DNA of 64,000 nt from UBA7803 sp049454295 (GTDB taxonomy: Bacteria; Pseudomonadota; Gammaproteobacteria; Pseudomonadales; Azotimanducaceae): the NCBI GenBank assembly GCA_049454295.1, contig JBMTYG010000001.1:1-64000 (forward strand), written 5' to 3'. The position numbers were made by a program, and so were the translations under genes. Positions 16,225 to 25,005 of the stretch are shown piece after piece (the stretch's first letter is position 1; every line of letters starts with the position of its first letter). The notes under the pieces were generated by a model. That model saw only the letters and a list, made by a program, of their open reading frames with translations. It was not told the origin of the DNA and did no database searches.

Positions 16225-18213
16225 TCAGACGGAAGCCAGCGCGGAATGATCCTGGCGCGGCGCCGGCAAATCGATGGGCAGCGCATCGATCTCGGCGAGA
16301 ATCGATGCAACAGCCACTTCGTCGGGCATGCGCCAATCGCCCCGCGGTGACAAGCTCACAGAACCCACCTTAGGGCCCGGCGGCAGAGTGGTGCGCTTGA
16401 ACTGCTGGGTGAAGAAACGCTGGCAAAACTCGCGCAACCAGCGGCGGATGGTGGCAGGTGAATAGCGTGGCGCAAATGCGACCACCGCGAGCGCAAAAAT
16501 ACGCCGCGGGCTCGAGCCGTTACGCATGAAGTGATACAGAAAAAAGTCGTGTAACTCGTAGGGGCCAACGATTTCTTCCGTGGCTTGCAGCGCGCGCTCC
16601 GCGCTCGGCTCGAGCAGTTCGGGCGAGATGGGCGTGGCCAGCACACGCTCGAGCACTGACGCCAGGGCTGGTGTTGCCCGGTGGCGCGCATACCACCGCA
16701 CCAAGTACGCCATCATGGTTTTCGGCACGCTCGCATTCACGTTATAGCTCGCCATGTGGTCCGCGTTGAACGTGCACCAGCCAAGCGCAAGCTCTGACAG
16801 ATCACCCGTGCCGACAAGCAGACCGGACACCTGATTGGCATGGTTGAACAGTAGCTGAGTGCGTTCCCGCGCCTGCGCGTTTTCAAACACGATGTCGTTC
16901 CGCGTCGTATGCCCGAGATCCGAAAGATGCTGGGTCACCGCCGCGTGAATCGGTATCTCCTTAAGCGCCACGCCCGCCGCCTGACAGAGCGCCCGGGCGC
17001 TTTCCAGAGTGCGCTCCGAGGTCCCGGGACCGGGCAGCGTAAGCGGGCTAAGATCGGACAGGGGTCGGCCGAGCTTCGTGAGCGCATCGAGACAAACGAG
17101 AAAGGCGAGCGTGCTGTCGAGTCCGCCGGAGAGGCCGATCACCAGCCGGGCGCTGCCCGCGGAAAGCATGCGCCGGGCGAGGCCCGTGGACTGGATCGCG
17201 AGTATTTCCGCCGCGCGAGCTTCGAACTCGCCTTCATCACCGGGCACAAACGGGTGGGCATCGACGCCACGCAGCAGGCCGTCGATGGTCGCAGGCCGCG
17301 GCGCGCATTCAACCAGCGGGAGCGAAGTGCCGCGCGGCACAGCAGCAAACGTGGTGTTGCGCAGCCGGTCATGCCGCAGGCGCTCGATGTCGAACTCGAG
17401 CACGAGCGAGCTGCCGGCGAATTCGAAGCGGTTCGATTCGCCGAGGAGCTGACCGTTTTCCGCGGCGAGAAGGTGGCCGCCAAACACCACATCCTTGGTC
17501 GACTCCAGCGGACCGCTGCCGGCGTAGAGGTAGCCGCACAGCCCGCGCGCGCTGGTCATGCGCACAAGATCGCGCCGGTAGTCGGACTTCGCGACAAGCT
17601 CGTTACTCGCCGACGGATTGAGGATCAGGTCGGCCCCCGCGAGGCAGAGGCGAATCCCGGGGGGTTCGGGTGCCCACAGGTCTTCGCAGAGCTCTATGCC
17701 GAATCGCGTCTGGCCGATATTGAAAAGCTGGTTTGCAGTGACGCGAAATGTGCCAAGCACCGGGTCCGCGACTTCTTCCTCCACCCCCGCGCCGCTCGCA
17801 AACCAGCGCCGTTCGTAGAACTCATCGTGATTGGGCAGATGAATCTTCGGCACCACGCCCTGCACCCGCCCACGCGCAATGACGACCGCGGTATTGAGCA
17901 GGCGTCCGTCACGGGTCTGCCAGGGACAGCCGACGACCAGCGTGACCGATCGGCTTGCGGTCGCGCGGGTCAGCTCTACGAGCGCTCGACGGACGGACTG
18001 GTGTAGGCCCGCCGAGAAGAACAAGTCCTCGCAGCTATAACCGGTGAGCGACAGCTCGGGAAAGAGCACCAGGGCTGCACGGCGTTCGGCGAGCAGGTCG
18101 GCCCGCGCCAGCATGCGCTCCGCATTAGCCAACGGGTCGGCAAGCGCCAGCGCCGGCGCCGAAGCGGCTACACGAATAAACCCGAGTTCACAGAAATCAA
18201 TCGACGCGTCCAT
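16225..18213 (-). CDS. nadE: glutamine-dependent NAD+ synthetase
   Basis: The last step of NAD synthesis: deamido-NAD is amidated with ATP and ammonia from glutamine. The 662 residues hold two domains. The N-terminal nitrilase-type glutaminase has its triad at Glu53 (FPELSLTGY), Lys123 (VPKIHLPN) and Cys176 (GIELCEDLW). The C-terminal synthetase has the PP-loop SGGLDST at 362-368. The length and layout match the long bacterial form seen in Mycobacterium tuberculosis. It is a cytoplasmic enzyme. The MBL-fold gene follows on the same strand, and the acyl-CoA dehydrogenase pair diverges from it. Confidence 0.95.
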   Translation of the reverse strand: MDASIDFCELGFIRVAASAPALALADPLANAERMLARADLLAERRAALVLFPELSLTGYSCEDLFFSAGLHQSVRRALVELTRATASRSVTLVVGCPWQTRDGRLLNTAVVIARGRVQGVVPKIHLPNHDEFYERRWFASGAGVEEEVADPVLGTFRVTANQLFNIGQTRFGIELCEDLWAPEPPGIRLCLAGADLILNPSASNELVAKSDYRRDLVRMTSARGLCGYLYAGSGPLESTKDVVFGGHLLAAENGQLLGESNRFEFAGSSLVLEFDIERLRHDRLRNTTFAAVPRGTSLPLVECAPRPATIDGLLRGVDAHPFVPGDEGEFEARAAEILAIQSTGLARRMLSAGSARLVIGLSGGLDSTLAFLVCLDALTKLGRPLSDLSPLTLPGPGTSERTLESARALCQAAGVALKEIPIHAAVTQHLSDLGHTTRNDIVFENAQARERTQLLFNHANQVSGLLVGTGDLSELALGWCTFNADHMASYNVNASVPKTMMAYLVRWYARHRATPALASVLERVLATPISPELLEPSAERALQATEEIVGPYELHDFFLYHFMRNGSSPRRIFALAVVAFAPRYSPATIRRWLREFCQRFFTQQFKRTTLPPGPKVGSVSLSPRGDWRMPDEVAVASILAEIDALPIDLPAPRQDHSALASV

Positions 18214-18328
18214 AGCGAGATTCTACTCGGGTTGCCAATGCCGCGGTCTCGCGTTTTCCCGCCAAAGCCGCGAGAATCCCGTGCACAACTCTTTTTTTAA
18301 CCATGAACCTGGCTTGAGAGGGGCACGC

Positions 18329-19444
18329 ATGAATTTCGAATTCTCTGAAGATCAGAACCTGCTGCGAGAGCAGGCTCGTGGATTCCTCGCGGATCACTGC
18401 CCGACGACGGCAGTGCGCAAGGTGCTAAACGCAGAGGCCGGTCACGATGCAGACCTCTGGCGCAAGGTTGTTGACATGGGCTGGACCGCGACGACCATCC
18501 CTGAAGAGTTCGGCGGCCTCGGGCTTGGGTACCTGGAACTCTGCGTCATCGCCGAGGAGCTCGGGCGCGCGGTTGCACCGATTCCGTTCTCCTCCTCGGT
18601 CTACCTTGCGACGGAGGCACTGCTCCTCGCAGGCTCTCAAGCGCAAAAAGAGAAGTGGCTGCCAAAACTCGCTGCGGGCGAGGTGATCGGCACCTTCGCC
18701 ATGTCCGAGGGCGCTGGTCGCACCACAGCGAAGTCGCTCAAGACCCGCATTAACGGCGGGCGCATCACCGGCACCAAAGTGCCCGTGCCGGATGCCGCGG
18801 TCGCAGGTATTGCGATCGTGCTCGCTGGGCATAGCGGCGGTGACGGCGGCACCCTGTGCTTGGTCGAGTTGGGACAAGGCACCACCATCACACCGGTCAA
18901 GACCGTCGATCCGAGTCGCGGCCATAGCGAGCTGCAGTTTGACGGCGCGGTCTGCGAAGTCCTCGGCCGAGAGGGCGAGGGGTTCGCGCTAACACAAACA
19001 CTGCTTGATCGCGCCGCGGTTCCTTTCGCCTGGGAACAGGTCGGGGGCAGCGAAGCCGCGCTGGAACAAGCGCGCGCCTATGCGCTGGGACGCTACGCCT
19101 TCGGTCGCCCGATCGCTTCCTACCAGGCCATCAAGCACAAGCTCGCCAACATGTACGTCAAAAACACGCTGGCGCGCTCCAACTGCTACTACGGCGCCTG
19201 GGCGCTGAATGCGAACGCGCCGGAGCTTCCGATCGCGGCAGCCACCGCACGGGTCTCTGCCACTCAGGCGTACTACTTTGCTTCCAAGGAAAATATCCAG
19301 ACCCACGGTGGCATGGGCTACACGTGGGAATTCGACTGCCAGTTCTATTATCGCCGTGCCAAGCTCTTGTCCGTTGCCATCGGCAGCGAGGCGCTGTGGC
19401 AGGACCGGCTCATCACCGCCATCGAACATAACACCGCCGCTTGA
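18329..19444 (+). CDS. acyl-CoA dehydrogenase-like subunit lacking the catalytic Glu
   Basis: A 371-residue acyl-CoA dehydrogenase fold. The ATG of MNFEFSEDQ has a GAGAGG site upstream. FAD and fold marks include WTATTIPEEFGGLG, AMSEGAG and IQTHGGMGYTWEFD. The usual catalytic Glu positions are not filled: the IYEGT-type site reads VAIGS, and the helix-G site reads LLDRAAVP with no Glu. Together with the adjacent second dehydrogenase gene (24 bases away) this suggests a non-catalytic or structural subunit of a heteromeric enzyme, as known for FadE pairs in steroid side-chain degradation. The pairing is inference; the family is clear. Confidence 0.9.
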   Translation: MNFEFSEDQNLLREQARGFLADHCPTTAVRKVLNAEAGHDADLWRKVVDMGWTATTIPEEFGGLGLGYLELCVIAEELGRAVAPIPFSSSVYLATEALLLAGSQAQKEKWLPKLAAGEVIGTFAMSEGAGRTTAKSLKTRINGGRITGTKVPVPDAAVAGIAIVLAGHSGGDGGTLCLVELGQGTTITPVKTVDPSRGHSELQFDGAVCEVLGREGEGFALTQTLLDRAAVPFAWEQVGGSEAALEQARAYALGRYAFGRPIASYQAIKHKLANMYVKNTLARSNCYYGAWALNANAPELPIAAATARVSATQAYYFASKENIQTHGGMGYTWEFDCQFYYRRAKLLSVAIGSEALWQDRLITAIEHNTAA

Positions 19445-19468
19445 AGCGCGAACCACGAGGAGTACAGC

Positions 19469-20686
19469 ATGGATTTCAGCGATTCCCCGAAAGAAGCCGC
19501 ATTCCGCGCAGAAGCGAGAGCCTGGCTTTCTGGCAACGTCCCGACAGCCGCGGAACTCGCCGGGCTCGACCCTATTGCCGCTGCCAAGCTGTGGCAGAAG
19601 CGCAAGTACGACGCGGGCTGGGCCTGCATCACCTGGCCGAAGGAATTCGGCGGCCGTGGCGCGTCAGCCATCGAGCAGGTGATCTGGAATCAGGAAGAGT
19701 CAAAGTTTCCGGGCCTGCCGGGCGGTGTGTTCAGCATTGGCCAGGGTATGGCGGCGCCAACGCTCATGACCTGGGCAAATGACGCGGACAAGGCTCGCTT
19801 CGTTCCCAAGCTTGCGAGCGGCGAGGAAATCTGGTGTCAGCTGTTCTCCGAGCCCGCCGGTGGTTCCGACCTTGCCGCGCTGCGCACGCGTGCGGTGAAA
19901 GACGGCGATGAATGGGTGATCAACGGCCAGAAAATCTGGACATCGGGCGCTCACTACTCGGACTGGGCGATTCTCGTCGTGCGCACCGACCCCTCGGTGC
20001 CGAAGCACAAGGGCCTGACGTACTTCTATATCAACATGAAGTCCCCCGGCGTCGAAGTGAAGCCGATCAAGCAGATCTCAGGGGAGGCACACTTCAATGA
20101 GGTGTACTTCACCGATGTACGCGTGCCCGACAGCCAGCGCCTCGGGGCGGTCGGTCAGGGCTGGCAGGTCTCGCTGACCACGCTCATGAACGAGCGCGCG
20201 TCGATCGGCGCGGGCGGCTCGGCAGTGGGCTTCGACTCCGTGTTCAAGCTCGCGCGCAAGGTGGAGATCGACGATCGCCCGGCCATCGAGAATGCCTCGG
20301 TGCGCGCCAAGCTCGCGGACTGGTACTGCCAGGAATCCGGGCTTCGCTACACCGCCTACCGTACCCTGACGGCACTGTCCCGCGGGGCAATTCCTGGGCC
20401 TGAGAACTCCATCGGCAAGCTTGTCGGCGCGCCCAAGACACAGGACATGGCGTCCTTCGCCATGGATCTGTTGGAGCAAGCGGGCGCTATTCGCGATGAG
20501 TCGCTGTCCGAAGAGATGGCGCTGTTCCAGAACACGTACATGAGCATCCCGGGCCTGCGCATTGCCGGCGGCACGGACGAAATCATGGCGAACATCATCG
20601 CGGAGCGGGTGCTCGGCCTGCCTCAGGACGTGCGCGTGGACAAAGGCATTCCGTTCAGCGAGGTGCCAACCGGCGGCGCCAAGTAA
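19469..20686 (+). CDS. acyl-CoA dehydrogenase, probable catalytic partner subunit
   Basis: A 405-residue flavin-dependent acyl-CoA dehydrogenase with GAGGAG before its ATG. It shows ITWPKEFGG, FSEPAGGSDLA, GQKIWTSG and the C-terminal LRIAGGTDEIMANIIAERVLG. The Glu of the common IYEGT site is Gly here, but Glu242 in TTLMNERASIG aligns by eye with the helix-G catalytic Glu of isovaleryl-CoA dehydrogenase. It follows the Glu-lacking paralogue in an apparent operon that ends in a hairpin. Alpha-beta dehydrogenation of a bulky acyl-CoA, with electrons passed to ETF, is the likely reaction. Confidence 0.92.
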   Translation: MDFSDSPKEAAFRAEARAWLSGNVPTAAELAGLDPIAAAKLWQKRKYDAGWACITWPKEFGGRGASAIEQVIWNQEESKFPGLPGGVFSIGQGMAAPTLMTWANDADKARFVPKLASGEEIWCQLFSEPAGGSDLAALRTRAVKDGDEWVINGQKIWTSGAHYSDWAILVVRTDPSVPKHKGLTYFYINMKSPGVEVKPIKQISGEAHFNEVYFTDVRVPDSQRLGAVGQGWQVSLTTLMNERASIGAGGSAVGFDSVFKLARKVEIDDRPAIENASVRAKLADWYCQESGLRYTAYRTLTALSRGAIPGPENSIGKLVGAPKTQDMASFAMDLLEQAGAIRDESLSEEMALFQNTYMSIPGLRIAGGTDEIMANIIAERVLGLPQDVRVDKGIPFSEVPTGGAK

Positions 20687-20704
20687 GGCCAAGCCTCCCC
20701 AGAG

Positions 20705-20734
20705 ACCCGCGACCCGGTTTGCCCGGTCGCGGGT
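20705..20734 (+). terminator. hairpin after the acyl-CoA dehydrogenase pair
   Basis: ACCCGCGACC pairs with GGTCGCGGGT (10 bp), the loop is partly closed by two further G-C pairs after one mismatch, and TTTC follows on the plus strand. It sits between the dehydrogenase stop and the convergent ppx stop, so it probably serves as the operon terminator. Confidence 0.65.
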
Positions 20735-20735
20735 T

Positions 20736-22334
20736 TCATCGATCGACTACGTCGAACCGAATGCCCGAGGTCGCGAGCTGAGACGACTCGAGGGCCAATT
20801 CTGCGGCTGACAGTTGGTGTGATTCGCGCCACCCCTTTGGCAATACCAGCCGAAGCCAGTCCAACCCCCCTTCCGAGCCCGCCTGCAGTTCCGCTCGCGG
20901 ACGAGCAACCAAACGTCCGCCCGCTATCGCGCTCCCGTTCATTGCAACGCCTGCGCTCACCAACGGCGCGGAACCCTCAACCCGTGCGCGCTCAAGAATC
21001 ACCGCGAGCCGCAAAAGGGCCGTCAGCCGCCGCAGGATGAGGCGTTCCTGCGGCGGAAACCCCGCATGCGCGAGCCCTGGCAAAACCCGACGATGAGCTC
21101 GCACGAGCCCCGTGACAGCGTCCTGCTCGCGCCGACTGAAGCCAGGCATATCGGCATGACGCAGCACATACGCCGCATGCCGTTGATGACCGCGGGGGCC
21201 GACCGCAAGACCGACCTCATGCAGCGCCGCTGCGGTTCGCAGCAGGTCGCGCCAATCGGGTTGCGAGGGCAACCCGATCAGCGACCAGGGACTCGCCACC
21301 GCGTCGAAGCATGCAAGCGCGGTGGACTGCACTCGCGTCGCCTGGGTCTGATCCACCCGGAAATCGTGCTGCAAACCGCGGACCGTCAGCTCTCGCGGGT
21401 CGTTGCCGATACCCGATCCGTGCACCATCTCGTCGAGCACGCCATCCTCGAGCGCAGCGCCTACAAAGCGCATGGCGCGCAGGTCATAGCGTCGAAATAT
21501 CATGTCGAGCAGTGCGACACCGGCAGGGAAGATATCAACCCGCTCTGGGGCGAGTCCGAGCATGCCCGACTCAGCGTCCCAGCGCCCTTCGAACAGCCCG
21601 CCCACCAATCGGTCGAGTCCATCCCTGGTGATGAGATCCTCTCCCCAGCCGTTCGCTGCCAGTACGGTCTGGACAGACTCAACCGTGCCCGAGGTCCCGA
21701 TCACGTCGGCTGCCCGCTCCAGATCAGGCAGCGACTCCAGCGTCTTGGCCAAATGCGCGCGCGCGGCCTCGAATCCCACCTGCACCGAGCGCGCGTCGAA
21801 AAACCCCTCGGTGAGCGATACACAACCCACCGGAGCGGACGCCAGACGCTGCGGCGCATAGCCGTCGCCCCAGGCGAACTCGGCACTGCCGCCGCCCAGA
21901 TCCACCACCAGCCGACTGCGTTCGGGCCGAATCGGATCACGTCGACCCACACCGCGATAAATCAGCGCCGCTTCTTCTGCGCCGGACAACACGCGAACGG
22001 GAACGCCAAGTACATCCCGAGCAATGCTTAGCACAGGCTCAGGATCAATCGTCGTGCGCAGCGCATGCGTTCCCACAACCGCGATTCGAGAACGATCAAA
22101 CGCCCGCAGTCGTTGTGCAAACCGCCCGAGACAGACTTCCGTGCGCGCGACTGACGTCGGGTGCAGATTTCCGCCGCGCAGACCACGGGCCAGCTGGACT
22201 TTGTCCTTGATTCGTTCGATCACGCGAAGTCGAATGCCGTGAGCATCCGACTCTCCCTGTGCCACCAGCAAACGAACGCTGTTGGAGCCAAGATCCACGA
22301 CCGCATACTGCTCACTCAAACCCAATCTCCCCAT
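20736..22334 (-). CDS. ppx: exopolyphosphatase / GppA-type phosphatase
   Basis: Ppx/GppA family, 532 residues: releases phosphate from polyphosphate or hydrolyses pppGpp in the cytoplasm. The ASKHA phosphate loops are YAVVDLGSNSVRLLV at about 10-24 and LVVDLGGGSAEF at about 142-153; VLSGAEEAALIYRGV holds the catalytic Glu region. The C-terminal part carries an HD-like helical domain (ALHEVG, HAAYVL, RLAVILERAR). It faces trxA-rho, as in Pseudomonas and related Gammaproteobacteria, which supports Ppx over GppA. Confidence 0.9.
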   Translation of the reverse strand: MGRLGLSEQYAVVDLGSNSVRLLVAQGESDAHGIRLRVIERIKDKVQLARGLRGGNLHPTSVARTEVCLGRFAQRLRAFDRSRIAVVGTHALRTTIDPEPVLSIARDVLGVPVRVLSGAEEAALIYRGVGRRDPIRPERSRLVVDLGGGSAEFAWGDGYAPQRLASAPVGCVSLTEGFFDARSVQVGFEAARAHLAKTLESLPDLERAADVIGTSGTVESVQTVLAANGWGEDLITRDGLDRLVGGLFEGRWDAESGMLGLAPERVDIFPAGVALLDMIFRRYDLRAMRFVGAALEDGVLDEMVHGSGIGNDPRELTVRGLQHDFRVDQTQATRVQSTALACFDAVASPWSLIGLPSQPDWRDLLRTAAALHEVGLAVGPRGHQRHAAYVLRHADMPGFSRREQDAVTGLVRAHRRVLPGLAHAGFPPQERLILRRLTALLRLAVILERARVEGSAPLVSAGVAMNGSAIAGGRLVARPRAELQAGSEGGLDWLRLVLPKGWRESHQLSAAELALESSQLATSGIRFDVVDR

Positions 22335-22430
22335 TGACCGTCGCCGACCGAAAGCTGTCCCCGAGTTGTCCCTACGCTGCCGCCATGCGCCGCCATGCTA
22401 CACTTGCCGCACCGTCATCCGGAGATTGCC

Positions 22431-22757
22431 ATGGGTGCCAACATCGTCCATACCACCGACGCTGATTTTGAGCAGGACGTGCTCAAGTCCGACAAACCAG
22501 TCCTGGTCGACTATTGGGCCGAATGGTGCGGCCCCTGCAAGATGATCGCGCCGATCCTCGACGATATCGCGAAGGAATACGGCGATCGCGTCAAGGTCTG
22601 CAAGCTCGACATCGACGCCAATCCGGGCGTTCCGCCGCGCTACAACATTCGCGGCATTCCGACGCTCATGCTGTTCAAGAACGGCGCCGTTGAGGCGACC
22701 AAGGTCGGCGCGCTTTCTCGATCGCAGCTGGCTGCGTTCCTCGACAGCCACATCTAG
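22431..22757 (+). CDS. trxA: thioredoxin
   Basis: Thioredoxin of 108 residues, the general cytoplasmic disulfide reductant. The active site WCGPC is at 32-36 and the cis-Pro loop is GIPTLMLFKNG. The ATG has GGAG six bases upstream. It lies just before rho and diverges from ppx, a conserved gammaproteobacterial arrangement. Confidence 0.97.
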   Translation: MGANIVHTTDADFEQDVLKSDKPVLVDYWAEWCGPCKMIAPILDDIAKEYGDRVKVCKLDIDANPGVPPRYNIRGIPTLMLFKNGAVEATKVGALSRSQLAAFLDSHI

Positions 22758-22780
22758 CGTCGAGCGCCGATGCAACCACT

Positions 22781-22813
22781 GCAGCTGCTTGCGCGTGACT
22801 CGCAAGCAGCTGC
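22781..22813. terminator. 13-bp perfect hairpin in the trxA-rho spacer
   Basis: GCAGCTGCTTGCG and its exact complement flank a 7-base loop (CGTGACT), starting 23 bases after the trxA stop. No T-run follows on the plus strand. It may end trxA transcripts, protect their 3' ends, or be part of a rho leader, since rho is known to be autoregulated through its leader in E. coli. Confidence 0.55.
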
Positions 22814-23002
22814 GGCTTGACGGCATCTCATCACGCTACTAATCTCTGAACAATCTGGCAGTTCCGCTGTCAGCCCGCCACGGGTTCCTGGACTCTACCC
22901 CCCATCTCGCTTGCGCCGACTCGTTGTCGCACTCGCGATATGCATGCCCCGTCGGTCGCATACGTCCGCTAACAACTCCTCCCAACTGGTCACTTAAACC
23001 TT

Positions 23003-24262
23003 ATGAATCTGACAGATCTGAAGCGCAAGCCCGTCGGGGACCTGATCGACATGGCCCGGGAAATGGGCCTGGAAAACACCGCGCGCTCGCGCAAACAGGA
23101 AGTCATCGCCGCCATCGTGCGCAAGCTCGCGAAGGATGGGGAAGACATTTATGGCGAAGGCGCGCTTGAGATTCTGCAGGACGGCTTCGGTTTTCTGCGC
23201 TCACCGGACAGCTCTTACCTGGCTGGACCCGATGACATCTACGTATCGCCCAGCCAGATCCGCCGCTTCAACCTGCGCACCGGCGACAGCATTTCCGGCA
23301 AGATCCGCCCACCGAAAGACGGGGAACGCTACTTCGCGCTGCTGAAGGTCGATGACATCAACTTCAGCGACCCAGGCACCAAAAAGAACAAGATCCTGTT
23401 CGAGAACCTCACGCCGCTCTTCCCCAATCGCCGGCTCAGGCTTGAGCGCGGCAACGGCAGCACTGAGGATCTCTCTGCCCGCGTGGTCGATCTCATTGCC
23501 CCGATCGGCAAGGGTCAGCGAGCGCTGATCGTATCGCCGCCGAAAGCAGGCAAGACGCTCATGCTGCAAAACATCGCCCAATCCATCGTGGCGAACAATC
23601 CCGACGTGGTGCTGATCGTGCTGCTCATCGACGAGCGTCCGGAGGAAGTCACCGATATGCAGCGCTCGGTGCGCGGCGAGGTCGTCGCCAGCACCTTCGA
23701 CGAGCCCCCGTCTCGGCACGTGCAGGTGGCTGAAATGGTGATCGAGAAGGCCAAGCGCCTCGTAGAACACCAGAAGGACGTCGTTATCCTGCTCGACTCA
23801 ATCACCCGTCTGGCGCGGGCCTACAACACCATCGTGCCATCTTCAGGCAAGGTGCTGACTGGCGGCGTGGACGCGAATGCGCTTGAACGGCCGAAGCGGT
23901 TTTTCGGCGCAGCGCGCAACATCGAGGAGGGCGGCAGCCTGACCATCGTCGCGACCGCGCTCATCGACACCGGCTCGAAGATGGACGAGGTCATCTACGA
24001 AGAATTCAAGGGCACCGGCAACATGGAACTGCATCTCGAGCGCAAGATCGCCGAGAAGCGCGTGTACCCCGCCATCAATATCCGTCGCTCGGCAACCCGC
24101 CGCGAAGAGTTGCTGATGACCGAAGAGGAACTCCAGCGCGTGTGGATCCTGCGCAAACTCCTGCATGAAATGGACGACGTCGCCGCCATCGAATTCCTGA
24201 TCGACAAACTGCGCACGACGAAGACCAACGACGAGTTCTTCGCCTCAATGCGGGGGCGGTGA
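23003..24262 (+). CDS. rho: transcription termination factor Rho
   Basis: Hexameric RNA helicase that ends transcription, 419 residues, the usual length. The N-terminal helical part and RNA-binding cold-shock-like domain cover about 1-125 (LEILQDGFGFLRSPDSSYL, DDIYVSPSQIRRFNLRTGD). The Walker A loop SPPKAGKT is at 178-185, with VIVLLIDERPEEV and LLDSITRLARAYN after it. The start ATG lacks a strong Shine-Dalgarno sequence and follows a 245-base leader after trxA, consistent with the leader-based control of this gene in other bacteria. Confidence 0.97.
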   Translation: MNLTDLKRKPVGDLIDMAREMGLENTARSRKQEVIAAIVRKLAKDGEDIYGEGALEILQDGFGFLRSPDSSYLAGPDDIYVSPSQIRRFNLRTGDSISGKIRPPKDGERYFALLKVDDINFSDPGTKKNKILFENLTPLFPNRRLRLERGNGSTEDLSARVVDLIAPIGKGQRALIVSPPKAGKTLMLQNIAQSIVANNPDVVLIVLLIDERPEEVTDMQRSVRGEVVASTFDEPPSRHVQVAEMVIEKAKRLVEHQKDVVILLDSITRLARAYNTIVPSSGKVLTGGVDANALERPKRFFGAARNIEEGGSLTIVATALIDTGSKMDEVIYEEFKGTGNMELHLERKIAEKRVYPAINIRRSATRREELLMTEEELQRVWILRKLLHEMDDVAAIEFLIDKLRTTKTNDEFFASMRGR

Positions 24263-24269
24263 AAGGGCG

Positions 24270-24995
24270 GTGACGGGCGCACTCTATCGCTGCCCAATCA
24301 TTCGTTGTGTCCCGCTCTCAAACGCCCGGGCGCACGCGCAACCCGTGCAGGAGATCGTGCTCGAAGCCCCACCCGGCTTCAGTTTTCGCGCCGGCCAATA
24401 TACGCAGGTCGAACACCTGGAGGGACTGATACCGCTGTCCATCGCGAGCGGACCCCGACGGCTGCCGACAGTCACCCTGCACTACCGCTCGCTGCCGGGC
24501 GTTCCCGCCGCCCGCTGGATGGACGAACTGCTCGCTGCAGGCGAACCGCTGTTGCTGCATGCGCCCGCCGGCGACGTTCAAATGCCAGACGATTCTCGAC
24601 AGCCGATCGTGATGATCGTCGGCGGCACCGGCATCACCCAAGCATTAGCCGTTCTGGACGAGCTTGCCGACGTGTCCGAACGGGCGCCCGTCGACCTGCT
24701 GTGGTGTGCGGACAGCGCCGACGACTTCTACTGCCGCCACGCGCTCGACGCCCTCGCTGCGTCGTGGCTACGCGTGCGCTACACCGTCGACCCACGCCGC
24801 ACGCCGGACAACAGCGCTTTCGAACAGGCGCGCAATCTGCTGTCCAGCTCAAGAACCGCCGCCCCATGGATTCTGCTCGGCGGAAGTCCGAGCTTCGTTT
24901 ACGCCATGGACGAAGCGCTGGCGACTGTCACACGAACGCCGCGCCATGCCGATGCCTTCAGCTGGGCACCGCGACCGACCCAGCAGGATCTCTGA
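24270..24995 (+). CDS. Fre-like NAD(P)H-flavin oxidoreductase
   Basis: A 241-residue ferredoxin-reductase-fold protein. FRAGQYTQVE and IPLSIASGPR form the flavin-binding domain (R-x-x-S-type site altered to PLSIAS), and IVMIVGGTGITQALAVLDEL is the NAD(P)H-binding loop as in E. coli Fre. LLWCADSADDFY fits the nicotinamide side. It reduces free flavins or serves as an electron donor in the cytoplasm. The start is a GTG eight bases after the rho stop, so it is probably co-transcribed. In Pseudomonas, ubiD lies between rho and fre; ubiD is not here. Confidence 0.82.
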   Translation: MTGALYRCPIIRCVPLSNARAHAQPVQEIVLEAPPGFSFRAGQYTQVEHLEGLIPLSIASGPRRLPTVTLHYRSLPGVPAARWMDELLAAGEPLLLHAPAGDVQMPDDSRQPIVMIVGGTGITQALAVLDELADVSERAPVDLLWCADSADDFYCRHALDALAASWLRVRYTVDPRRTPDNSAFEQARNLLSSSRTAAPWILLGGSPSFVYAMDEALATVTRTPRHADAFSWAPRPTQQDL

Positions 24996-25005
24996 AACAC
25001 TTGCG

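Noticed and set aside
16909..18006. A 365-codon open frame opposite nadE
   Set aside because: nadE has full catalytic motifs in both domains. The antisense frame has no recognisable domain and skewed composition.
18247..18275. Seven-bp hairpin between nadE and the first acyl-CoA dehydrogenase
   Set aside because: The genes diverge, so no terminator is needed. The stem is short with a 15-base loop.
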